17,115 bases of DNA, from the NCBI GenBank assembly GCA_038259825.1, contig JBBSOK010000060.1, positions 1 to 17,115 of the forward strand, written 5' to 3'. The DNA comes from JBBSOK01 sp038259825. Its GTDB lineage: Bacteria; Bacteroidota; Bacteroidia; Flavobacteriales; Flavobacteriaceae. A program made the position numbers and the translations under genes. The notes beneath the pieces are model-generated. The model made no database searches. It was not told where the DNA came from and saw only the letters and a program-made list of their open reading frames with translations. Position 1 is the stretch's first letter, and the number at the start of each line of letters is the position of its first letter. This document shows, piece after piece, positions 6,454 to 13,135 of the stretch.

Positions 6454-7257
6454 ATGGAATTAATAGAAATTTTTGGATACATAGGAGCACTATTTATTGG
6501 TCTTATTTTAGGATTGATTGGTGGAGGTGGTTCAATTCTTACAGTACCCATATTAGTATATGCACTCTCATTAAATCCCGTTATTGCTACGGCTTATTCA
6601 TTGTTTGTTGTCGGAACAACTTCATTAGTTGGAGCTGTTAAAAACATGATGAAGGGTAGGGTTGTATTCAAAACGGCAATCATTTTTGCTATCCCAGCTT
6701 TTACAGCAGTTTATTTAACAAGGGCTTATTTAATTCCTGCAATCCCGAACCAACTTTTTGAGATTGGAAATTTTACGGTCACTAAAAGCTTGGCCATTAT
6801 GATATTCTTCGCTGTTATAATGCTTCTGGCAGCAGTAACAATGATTCGTAATAGTAAAAAAGAAATAATTGCGGAACAAGAAGTAAAAAAAAGCGACAAT
6901 ATAGTATTGATGATTCAAGGTTTCTTCATAGGGCTTATAACTGGAATAGTTGGCGCCGGAGGAGGTTTTTTAATAATTCCGGCATTGGTGCTTATGGCAA
7001 AGTTGCCAATGAAAAAAGCCGTAGCCACTTCACTTTTTATAATAGCCATAAATTCACTCATCGGATTTTTAGGAGATGTTCAGATGTATCATATAGATTG
7101 GTCTTTTTTATTAATTTTTACCGCAATTTCAGTAATTGGTATTTTTATAGGAATTTGGTTGAATAATTTTGTAGATGGCAAAAAACTAAAAAAAGCATTT
7201 GGATGGTTTGTATTGTTCATGGCTTTTTACATCATTTACAAAGAATTGAAAATATGA
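6454..7257 (+). CDS. TauE/SafE-family sulfite or organosulfonate exporter
   Basis: Polytopic membrane protein of 267 residues with about eight helices. Two related halves each contain the diagnostic glycine-rich motif: GLILGLIGGGGSILTVPILVY near residues 16-36 and GLITGIVGAGGGFLIIPALVLM near 159-180. Members export sulfite, sulfoacetate or other sulfur anions. It differs from the cysteine-rich TauE-like protein at 2539, which is a separate subclass. ATG 6454 follows the -7 element by 19 bases. Being next to a persulfide dioxygenase, which makes sulfite, it is likely to expel the sulfite or thiosulfate formed (inference). Confidence 0.92.
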   Translation: MELIEIFGYIGALFIGLILGLIGGGGSILTVPILVYALSLNPVIATAYSLFVVGTTSLVGAVKNMMKGRVVFKTAIIFAIPAFTAVYLTRAYLIPAIPNQLFEIGNFTVTKSLAIMIFFAVIMLLAAVTMIRNSKKEIIAEQEVKKSDNIVLMIQGFFIGLITGIVGAGGGFLIIPALVLMAKLPMKKAVATSLFIIAINSLIGFLGDVQMYHIDWSFLLIFTAISVIGIFIGIWLNNFVDGKKLKKAFGWFVLFMAFYIIYKELKI

Positions 7258-7429
7258 TTATAGGCTTAAGCTTTCTTCAGAATAATACGTAATTCCATAA
7301 TTTAATTTAAATTAATCTTTCAATGCAAATAATATAATTCCCTTAATCATTAACTATTCGTTGCATAAAGTTTAAATCCCTCTTAACATTAAATGCATAA
7401 TTAAATTTCGAAATTGTAGAAAAAAAATT

Positions 7430-7969
7430 ATGAAAAAGTTATTATTTATTACAATGTTGGTCATCGGCTTAAACAGCTATGCACAAGAAAATTTCAATTT
7501 AAAATTAAGTTCGAGTGTACCAAAACTAGAAAATGCTAGTCAGGTAAATTCTGAAATACAAGCTCGTCTTTATGATTTAATAGCCCATTACCATAGCGTA
7601 CAGCAAGCTCATTGGAATGTTAGGGGCCCACAGTTTGAAAGTCTTCATTCACTATTAGGTGATTTCTATGGCAGTCTAGGTGAAGATATAGATAGACTTG
7701 CAGAGCGAAAATTAGTTTTGGGTGAAGCAGCAGATGGCAGGCCGAGCGCTGTCTCTAGCAACTCATCAATAGGAAGAAATGAAACTGGGTTTCAAAAAGA
7801 TTACGATGTGGTGAACAACCTAGTATCTTCTTCAAAAACGCTTTCAGATAATTTGGGAGGATCTATTAGCAAAGTAGGAGAGATGGACGTAACAACACAA
7901 GATTTATTAATTGATATCCAAGCAAGTGTAGATCTTTATTTGTGGAAATTAAGATCATTTTCATACTAA
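7430..7969 (+). CDS. Dps-like ferritin with an N-terminal signal peptide (exported)
   Basis: Protein of 179 residues. The Dps/ferritin-like fold is shown by HWNVRGPQFESLHSLLGDFY followed by GEDIDRLAER, with all four intersubunit ferroxidase ligands in place (His61, His73, Asp88, Glu92). Unlike cytoplasmic Dps proteins it starts with a textbook signal peptide: MKK, then a hydrophobic core LLFITMLVIGL, then NSYA-QE with cleavage expected between Ala18 and Gln19. A periplasmic role in iron oxidation or peroxide detoxification follows, and DNA binding is unlikely. No operator like those at 6389 or 9432 is found upstream. A strong hairpin follows the gene. ATG 7430 is needed for the signal peptide, and no later Met fits. 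Confidence 0.88.
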   Translation: MKKLLFITMLVIGLNSYAQENFNLKLSSSVPKLENASQVNSEIQARLYDLIAHYHSVQQAHWNVRGPQFESLHSLLGDFYGSLGEDIDRLAERKLVLGEAADGRPSAVSSNSSIGRNETGFQKDYDVVNNLVSSSKTLSDNLGGSISKVGEMDVTTQDLLIDIQASVDLYLWKLRSFSY

Positions 7970-7995
7970 AAATTTATTTTTTTAAATTATGTATC

Positions 7996-8027
7996 AAAGG
8001 TTACACCAATTGGCAGTAACCTTTTTT
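7996..8027 (+). terminator. Terminator-like hairpin between the Dps-like gene and the CstB-like gene
   Basis: AAAGGTTAC (7996-8004) pairs perfectly with GTAACCTTT (8016-8024) over 9 bp around an 11-base loop, followed by more T. The loop holds a nested palindrome CCAATTGG. It lies only 26 bases before the ATG at 8051, which leaves little room for a separate promoter, so it may act as a leaky terminator or attenuator. Confidence 0.7.
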
Positions 8028-8050
8028 ACTTTTATAAAAATTTTTAGATT

Positions 8051-9382
8051 ATGAATATTAAACAATTTGAATACAAACCGCTTTCACATTATTCATATGC
8101 TATAATTAGTGATGGAAAAATGGCGGTGATAGACCCAGAAAGAAATCCACAGCAATACCATGATTTTGCAAAAGATAACAACGCAGAAATTGTGGCAGTT
8201 ATTGAAACACATCCGCACGCAGATTTTGTTAGTTCTCATCTTGAAATCCATAAAAAAACTAAAGCAATTATCTATAATAGCCAAAAATTGGGTGCCGATT
8301 ATCCACACACATCATTTGATGAGGGAAATTCAATCCAATTGGGCAATGTAAAGCTAGAGGCTAAAAACACGCCAGGTCACTCTCCGGATAGTATAACCAT
8401 TGTAGCTACTGAAGGTGATAAAACGGTTTTATTTACAGGAGATACTCTATTTATAGGTGACGTTGGCCGACCGGATTTACGGGAAAAAGCAGGAAATATG
8501 AAAGCCAAACGTGAGGAATTGGCCGAGATGATGTTTGAAACAATTACGACAAAATTTAATGATCTGCCTGATGATGCTTTGGTTTATCCAGCGCACGGTG
8601 CTGGCTCGCTTTGTGGTAAAAATTTAAGCGATGCAGCAAGCAGTACTTTAGGTAATGAGCGATTAGGGAACTGGGCTTTCAAAAAACAATCCAAGAAGGA
8701 ATTTATGGATACAATTCTTGATGGGCAACCTTTTATTCCCCACTATTTTGGATTTGATGTTGATACCAACAAAACTGGAGCAGACGATTTAAAACCATCT
8801 ATCAACAAAATTTCATTTAGAGAAAAGGCAACTGCAGAAGGTTTGATAGTTGATATGCGGGACGAAGCAAGTTTCAAAAAAGGACACTTAAAAGGAAGCT
8901 TTAATATTCAAGCAGTTTCAGAAAATGCCAAATTTGAAACTTGGTTAGGTTCTATTATAAAGCCAGAAGAAACATTTACTTTGGTAATAGATGTTAAAGA
9001 AAACAAAGACCTTTTGCTCAACAGAGTAGCAAAAATCGGATATGAAAAATTGTTGAAAGAAGTTATTACACTTTCAGAAGAAAATCTTGCAACAACCAAA
9101 AAGTTGGATCTGGAAGATTTTAAAAACAATCCTAATAATTACACAATTGTAGATATTAGAAATCATAGTGAAATAGAAGATGGGAAGTTTTTTGAAAATG
9201 CACTTCCACATCCATTAAATGAGCTTCGCGAAAGTGCAAAGGAAATCCCTACAGATAAACCAATTGTAGTGCATTGCGCTGGTGGATATAGAAGCGCTGC
9301 TGGTAGTAGTATTATCGAAAAACAATTAAAGATTGCAAAAGTTTACGACCTAAGCGATGATGTAGAACAATTTAAAAATTAA
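8051..9382 (+). CDS. CstB-like persulfide dioxygenase with two rhodanese domains
   Basis: Protein of 443 residues in three parts. Residues 1 to about 245 form a metallo-beta-lactamase-fold, ETHE1-type persulfide dioxygenase: THPHADF (His54, His56, Asp58), His110 (PGHSPDS), Asp131 (FTGDTLFIGDVGRPDLR) and His182 (YPAHGAGSLCG), which supply a mononuclear iron site. Residues 255-345 form a rhodanese domain without catalytic Cys (VIDVKEN where the loop should be). Residues 355-443 form an active rhodanese with Cys409 in HCAGGYRSA. This order, and cysteines only at 188 and 409, closely match CstB of Staphylococcus aureus, which oxidises low-molecular-weight persulfides to thiosulfate. It acts in the cytoplasm. 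The neighbours (exporter, YeeE/YedE pair, cysteine-bearing regulator) fit sulfide or persulfide detoxification. Confidence 0.93.
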   Translation: MNIKQFEYKPLSHYSYAIISDGKMAVIDPERNPQQYHDFAKDNNAEIVAVIETHPHADFVSSHLEIHKKTKAIIYNSQKLGADYPHTSFDEGNSIQLGNVKLEAKNTPGHSPDSITIVATEGDKTVLFTGDTLFIGDVGRPDLREKAGNMKAKREELAEMMFETITTKFNDLPDDALVYPAHGAGSLCGKNLSDAASSTLGNERLGNWAFKKQSKKEFMDTILDGQPFIPHYFGFDVDTNKTGADDLKPSINKISFREKATAEGLIVDMRDEASFKKGHLKGSFNIQAVSENAKFETWLGSIIKPEETFTLVIDVKENKDLLLNRVAKIGYEKLLKEVITLSEENLATTKKLDLEDFKNNPNNYTIVDIRNHSEIEDGKFFENALPHPLNELRESAKEIPTDKPIVVHCAGGYRSAAGSSIIEKQLKIAKVYDLSDDVEQFKN

Positions 9383-9431
9383 TTGAATTAAATATTGTAC
9401 TACTATTTTTTACATTTCTAAAAACATTGTT

Positions 9432-9477
9432 CTGTAACATCTGTTACCGTTTTGCTTATACAAAAGCGTCATCTTTG
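9432..9477 (+). promoter_or_regulatory. Crp/Fnr-type operator and promoter of the YeeE/YedE pair
   Basis: The operator CTGTAACATCTGTTACC occupies 9432-9448. Its core GTAACA-TC-TGTTAC (9434-9447) is a perfect 6+2+6 palindrome centred at 9440.5. The -7 element CATCTTTG (9470-9477) differs from TAnnTTTG at one base. The distance from centre to the first -7 base is 29.5, identical to that in the 6389 site. The ATG follows 13 bases after the -7 element. A weak -7 plus a perfect operator suggests strong dependence on the activator. Confidence 0.75.
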
Positions 9478-9490
9478 CTAAAAAATAATT

Positions 9491-10048
9491 ATGGATTGGA
9501 TATATGAACCTTGGCCCTGGTATGTGGCTGGACCTCTTATTGCACTTGTAATGTTCCTTTTATTGTTGGTCGGCAAACAATTTGGAATGTCTTCTAATTT
9601 ACGGACTGCTTGTGCCGCTTTAGGGGCTGGAAAAGCCTCAGATTTTTTTAAGTTTAATTGGAAAGACGAAAGATGGAATTTAATGGTTGTATTGGGAGCC
9701 ATTATTGGCGGATACATTGCATCAAATTTTATGGGTAGTGCTGAGGTGATAATCAATCCTAAAATTTCAGAACAACTTGCTTTAGAATATAATATAGATA
9801 GTAATGGCAACAATTATTTACCAGCAGAAATTTTTTCGACCGCTGCTTTGAATGATCCATCTGTTATTGCAATATTAATAATTGGAGGCTTATTGGTTGG
9901 TTTTGGAGCTCGTTATGCCGGCGGCTGTACATCAGGTCATGCTATCTCAGGATTGAGCAATCTTCAATTGCCATCATTAATAGCAGTTATCGGATTTTTT
10001 ATTGGTGGCCTAGTTATGGTACATTTCATTTATCCCCTAATATTTTAA
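9491..10048 (+). CDS. YeeE/YedE-family membrane protein (PmpA-like half)
   Basis: Membrane protein of 185 residues. The family signature GARYAGGCTSGHAISGL lies at 139-155 with Cys146 and His150; the only other cysteine is Cys41. Helices are visible near 12-28, 62-80, 124-141 and 160-182, with a loop of about 35 residues between the second and third. YeeE/YedE proteins include TsuA, which takes up thiosulfate through membrane cysteines. Two-gene (split) forms occur beside persulfide genes in several phyla. It is 2 bases ahead of its partner gene, and so translated with it. The sulfur substrate is inferred from the family and from the neighbouring CstB-like gene. Confidence 0.9.
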   Translation: MDWIYEPWPWYVAGPLIALVMFLLLLVGKQFGMSSNLRTACAALGAGKASDFFKFNWKDERWNLMVVLGAIIGGYIASNFMGSAEVIINPKISEQLALEYNIDSNGNNYLPAEIFSTAALNDPSVIAILIIGGLLVGFGARYAGGCTSGHAISGLSNLQLPSLIAVIGFFIGGLVMVHFIYPLIF

Positions 10049-10050
10049 TT

Positions 10051-10464
10051 ATGAAGTATTTAATGTATTTATTAATTGGTGTTTTTTTCGGAATAATAAT
10101 GTTTAAATCTGAAGCGGCATCCTGGTTTAGAATTTATGAAATGTTCCAGTTTGGCAGTTTCCATATGTATGGAATTATCGGTTCGGCTTTAGTACTTGGA
10201 ATAATTGGTGTTCAAGTTATAAAACGAAAAAATATAACACCAATTAACGGTGGCGAAATGAGATTAAAACCGAAAAACAAAGGTGTTTCTCGTTATTTAA
10301 TTGGCGGAATTATTTTCGGATTGGGTTGGGCATTAGCTGGTGCTTGTCCTGGCCCAATGTATGTTTTAATTGGTGCTGGCTATCCATCTATTTTGATTGT
10401 TATATTTGGTGCTATTGTTGGAACTTTTTTATACGGACTTGTAAAGGATAAATTGCCACATTAG
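10051..10464 (+). CDS. YeeE/YedE-family (DUF6691) membrane protein, PmpB-like partner
   Basis: Membrane protein of 137 residues with four predicted helices. The motif FGLGWALAGACPGPMYVLIGAG (residues 89-110) carries its sole cysteine, Cys99, and mirrors the CTSGH region of the preceding protein, as expected if the two are halves of one YeeE-type channel. The start at ATG 10051 leaves a 2-base gap after the previous stop, so coupled translation is likely. Expected role: moving a sulfur species (thiosulfate, or a persulfide-related ion) across the inner membrane; direction unknown. Confidence 0.9.
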   Translation: MKYLMYLLIGVFFGIIMFKSEAASWFRIYEMFQFGSFHMYGIIGSALVLGIIGVQVIKRKNITPINGGEMRLKPKNKGVSRYLIGGIIFGLGWALAGACPGPMYVLIGAGYPSILIVIFGAIVGTFLYGLVKDKLPH

Positions 10465-10653
10465 TTTAGTTTTAGGTCTTTTCAGTTTTTAAGATTCTTT
10501 AAAAGAAGTTAATCTCATTTATTTTAATTTTCAATTTTTATAATTTTTATTTTGTATTTCTTTCAGTGCAAATAATAACCAAAAAATTTTTCACTTTTAA
10601 AGATAACATTTAAACTTTTATATATATATTGGGCATCAACTAACATACAAACT

Positions 10654-11040
10654 ATGGACGATAAAATAAAATACGAAATGGAATTCCCTATTCAGGTTTC
10701 CCCTTCGTTACTATATACATATATATCTACACCATCCGGAATGTCTGAGTGGTATGCGGACAATGTAAATAGCAGAGGAGAATTTTACACTTTTATTTGG
10801 GAACAAAGCGAAGAAAAAGCTAAGCTTTTAAGCAAAAAAAGCCCAGAACGCATCAAATTTAGATGGGTTGATGATGAAGGAACAGATTATTATTTTGAGC
10901 TTAGAATACAAGTTGATGAAATTACTAAAGATGTTTCTTTAATGATTACGGATTATGCGGAGGAAGATGAAGTTGAAGAAGGAAAGATGCTTTGGGAAAA
11001 TATGGTTTCTAACCTGAAGCAAATTCTAGGTTCCGTTTAA
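10654..11040 (+). CDS. START-like (SRPBCC-fold) domain protein
   Basis: Small soluble protein of 128 residues with the helix-grip pattern: FPIQVSPSLLYTYISTPSGMSEWYADNV at 10-37, then alternating beta strands (FYTFIWE, RIKFRWV, YYFELRIQV, VSLMITDYA) and a C-terminal helix (MLWENMVSNLKQILG). It resembles the AHSA1/START-like proteins common in flavobacteria, which are of unknown function; a hydrophobic ligand is possible. The next gene, a class IV aminotransferase, follows after 93 bases and has its own -7 element. Confidence 0.88.
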   Translation: MDDKIKYEMEFPIQVSPSLLYTYISTPSGMSEWYADNVNSRGEFYTFIWEQSEEKAKLLSKKSPERIKFRWVDDEGTDYYFELRIQVDEITKDVSLMITDYAEEDEVEEGKMLWENMVSNLKQILGSV

Positions 11041-11093
11041 AAAAAGCTATTACTTTAATATATTAGGAAGTTTTAAAAAGCCTCTTAGAATGG

Positions 11094-11101
11094 TATCTTT
11101 G
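11094..11101 (+). promoter_or_regulatory. -7 element (TATCTTTG) before the aminotransferase gene
   Basis: A perfect TAnnTTTG match lies 32 bases ahead of the ATG at 11134. The upstream element is poor: only a T run (11071-11074) lies at about the right spacing. No Crp/Fnr-type palindrome is present at the spacing seen at 6389 and 9432. Confidence 0.45.
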
Positions 11102-11133
11102 TACCGGCTCAACAAAATTGGGGCGGTTTTTTT

Positions 11134-11979
11134 ATGGTAAATTTTAACGGTAAACTTCTTTCAGAAAACGAAAACTATCTTACAGCAGCCAACCGTGGCT
11201 TAAGTTATGGAGATGCGGTATTTGAAACTATGCGTTTTTCCGGCGGTAAAATATATTTTTGGGAAGATCACTATTTTAGATTAATGGCAAACATGCGGAT
11301 TCTAAGAATGGAAATTCCGATGCAGTTTACGCCAGAATTTTTAGAGTCTGAAATAAAAAAAACAGTTGAGCATTCTGAAAATTTGCAGCAGGCATTTAGA
11401 ATTAAATTGCAAGTTTGGCGTAAAGAAGGAGGGAAGTATGCACCAACAACAAATGAAGTAGATTTTGCAATCTCTTTTGAAATATTACAAACGCCTTTTT
11501 ATACATTAAACGAAAATAAATATGAAGTAGAACTTTTTAAGGATCATTATGTAAATTCTGGATTGCTTTCTACGCTAAAAACAAACAATAAAATAATTAA
11601 TGTCCTCGGAAGTATTTACGCTACTGAAAATGAATATGAAAATTGCCTGCTTCTAAATGAAAATAAAATGATTGTTGAAGCTTTGCAATCCAATTTATTT
11701 CTTGTTAATGGTTATAAAATAAAAACACCGCCATTAGAAGATGGTTGTTTAAATGGAATATTAAGGTTGCAAATACTTTCAATTTTATCTCAAATGCCAG
11801 ATTACATTATAGAAATTGAATCCATCACACCTTTTGAATTACAGAAAGCAGATGAAATGTTTTTGACCAATACTATAATGGGCATTCAACCCGTCACAAA
11901 GTATAGAAAAAAGGAATTTGAAAATAAAGTAGCTAAAGAAATATTGGCTAAATTGAATGTTAAGGCAAGATTGGGCTAA
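11134..11979 (+). CDS. Class IV aminotransferase (PLP-dependent; aminodeoxychorismate lyase or BCAT-like)
   Basis: Protein of 281 residues of PLP fold type IV. Visible family features are NRGLSYGDAVFETMRF (20-35), FWEDHYFRL (42-50), LKTNNKIINVLGS with the likely Schiff-base Lys149, and EALQSNLFLVNG with Glu182 in the place of the glutamate that contacts the PLP ring nitrogen. Members include PabC (4-amino-4-deoxychorismate lyase in folate synthesis), branched-chain aminotransferase and D-amino acid aminotransferase. Sequence alone does not settle which; the size and N-terminus lean to PabC-like. Its stop overlaps the stop of the convergent yqgE-type gene. Confidence 0.88.
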   Translation: MVNFNGKLLSENENYLTAANRGLSYGDAVFETMRFSGGKIYFWEDHYFRLMANMRILRMEIPMQFTPEFLESEIKKTVEHSENLQQAFRIKLQVWRKEGGKYAPTTNEVDFAISFEILQTPFYTLNENKYEVELFKDHYVNSGLLSTLKTNNKIINVLGSIYATENEYENCLLLNENKMIVEALQSNLFLVNGYKIKTPPLEDGCLNGILRLQILSILSQMPDYIIEIESITPFELQKADEMFLTNTIMGIQPVTKYRKKEFENKVAKEILAKLNVKARLG

Positions 11980-12536
11980 TTAAAATGAGGATTTTCTGGT
12001 GCATTGGACCATAAAAGATAATCGCCACCAAATTCAATCATTTTCTCTTTCCAAAAATCATCATACCCTTTACCTATTATTTTATTTTTATAAGTATTTG
12101 GGGCCACAACCCAACTATTTACTTTTAGCTCTTGTTCCAACTGTGTACTTTCCCAACCGCTATAACCCAGAAAAAATCTTATTTGAGAATCATTTAATTG
12201 ATTATTGTTTAGCATATCGCTAATGGCGCTAAAATCACCGCCCCAGAAAATGCCATTGGAAATCTCAATACTATCTGGAATTAACTCAGGAATACAATGT
12301 ATAAAATAAAGATTGTCTTGTTCTACCGGTCCACCATTATAAACGGGTAAATTACAAGTTACTTCAGGTAAAAAATCATTTAGTTTATATTCCAGGGGTT
12401 TATTTAAGATGAAACCAACGGATCCCTCATTGTTGTATTCAGCTAGTAAAACTACGGAACGATTAAAAGATACATCTCCAATAATTGATGGTTCCGCTAC
12501 TAGCAATACTCCTTTTTCAGGTTTAATACCTATCAT
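11976..12536 (-). CDS. YqgE/AlgH family protein
   Basis: Protein of 186 residues beginning MIGIKPEKGVLLVAEPSIIGDVSFNRSVVLLAEYNNEGSVGFILNKPL, the characteristic YqgE/AlgH opening, with VYNGGPVEQDNLYFIHC, GIFWGGDF and FLGYSGWESTQLEQEL further on, all signature segments. The molecular function of the family is unsettled. The reading frame runs into the stop of the convergent aminotransferase gene with a short overlap (11976-11979). The ATG at 12536 gives the conserved N-terminus. A terminator of the upstream HU gene lies before it, so it likely has its own weak promoter; no perfect TAnnTTTG is seen just upstream. Confidence 0.93.
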   Translation of the reverse strand: MIGIKPEKGVLLVAEPSIIGDVSFNRSVVLLAEYNNEGSVGFILNKPLEYKLNDFLPEVTCNLPVYNGGPVEQDNLYFIHCIPELIPDSIEISNGIFWGGDFSAISDMLNNNQLNDSQIRFFLGYSGWESTQLEQELKVNSWVVAPNTYKNKIIGKGYDDFWKEKMIEFGGDYLLWSNAPENPHFN

Positions 12537-12610
12537 GATTTATGAATATGACATAAATCTAACATTTTCTTTGGTGTCTGACAACATTGTAGGCAACTTT
12601 ATTGAAATAT

Positions 12611-12652
12611 TATAAAGAAAAAAGGCTATTATCATAAATGAAAATAGCCTTT
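12611..12652 (-). terminator. Intrinsic terminator of the HU gene
   Basis: AAAGGCTATT and AATAGCCTTT (12621-12630 and 12643-12652) form a perfect 10-bp stem around a 12-base loop. On the minus strand the stem is followed by a T-rich tract (TTTCTTTATA). It lies 25 bases after the HU stop, an ideal intrinsic terminator for this short, probably highly expressed gene. Confidence 0.85.
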
Positions 12653-12677
12653 AATAGTATAAATAGGTAATTTACAA

Positions 12678-12950
12678 TTAGTTTACACTTCCTTGTAACT
12701 CAGAACCTGCTTTAAATTTTACTACATTTTTTGCAGCAATTTTAATAGTTTTCCCAGTTTGTGGGTTTCTACCTTCTCTTGCAGCTCTTTTAGATACTGA
12801 CCAAGAACCGAATCCTACTAAAGAAACTCTGTCACCTTTTTTAAGAGATGCTTGTACGTGCTCTAAGAAAGACTCTAATGCTTTTTTTGCTGATGCTTTA
12901 GTTACGCCAGCATCTGCTGCCATTGCATCAATTAAATCTGATTTGTTCAT
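12678..12950 (-). CDS. HU-family DNA-binding protein
   Basis: Protein of 90 residues, the standard HU size. It has MNKSDLIDAMAADAGVTKASAKKALESFLEHV (dimerisation helices) and the canonical signature GFGSWSVSKRAAREGRNPQTGKTIKIAAKNVVKFKAGSEL including the DNA-bending arm with RNPQTG. It binds and bends DNA without strong sequence preference. It has its own promoter (13002-13031) and terminator (12611-12652), so it is transcribed alone. The nearby fmt gene upstream is on the same strand. Confidence 0.97.
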   Translation of the reverse strand: MNKSDLIDAMAADAGVTKASAKKALESFLEHVQASLKKGDRVSLVGFGSWSVSKRAAREGRNPQTGKTIKIAAKNVVKFKAGSELQGSVN

Positions 12951-13001
12951 AATTGTTTTTAATTTTTTAATTGTTGGTTAAACTTCTATGAAATTGCTTT
13001 A

Positions 13002-13031
13002 CAAATTTAAAAGGAATATCGGTTCACGCAA
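13002..13031 (-). promoter_or_regulatory. Promoter of the HU gene
   Basis: On the minus strand, TTG (plus-strand CAA 13029-13031), a 19-base spacer and TAAATTTG (plus-strand CAAATTTA at 13002-13009). Both elements fit the Bacteroidota consensus. The leader would be about 45 bases. Confidence 0.6.
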
Positions 13032-13055
13032 GCAATGGCGCACTAAATCACGTTT

Positions 13056-13086
13056 TTTGTTAATAACTTGGAGCGTTTGTTGATAA
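13056..13086. repeat. Near-perfect 11-base direct repeat TTTGTTRATAA, 20 bases apart
   Basis: TTTGTTAATAA (13056-13066) and TTTGTTGATAA (13076-13086) differ at one base and are offset by 20 bases, close to two helical turns. They lie between the end of fmt and the HU promoter. A pair on one face of the helix could be a protein-binding site upstream of the HU promoter. Confidence 0.35.
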
Positions 13087-13135
13087 AGTAAACCTTTTTA
13101 AGCACTAAATTAAGAATATGAGTAATAACAAGGGT

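Noticed and set aside
7258..7429. Riboswitch or iron-responsive leader before the Dps-like gene
   Set aside because: The 172-base gap shows only an imperfect repeat (TGCATAA) and no stable fold or known motif.
10465..10653. Intrinsic terminator after the YeeE/YedE pair
   Set aside because: The best fold (AGATTCTT with AAG-TT-AATCT near 10490) has a bulge and only A-T-rich pairing; too weak to call.
12409..12615. Plus-strand open frame over the start of the YqgE gene
   Set aside because: It is the antisense shadow of a conserved N-terminus and has no protein-like features.
13056..13086. DnaA boxes or an origin in the fmt-HU gap
   Set aside because: The repeats resemble AT-rich origin words only loosely; no TTATCCACA-type boxes and no dnaA gene are nearby.
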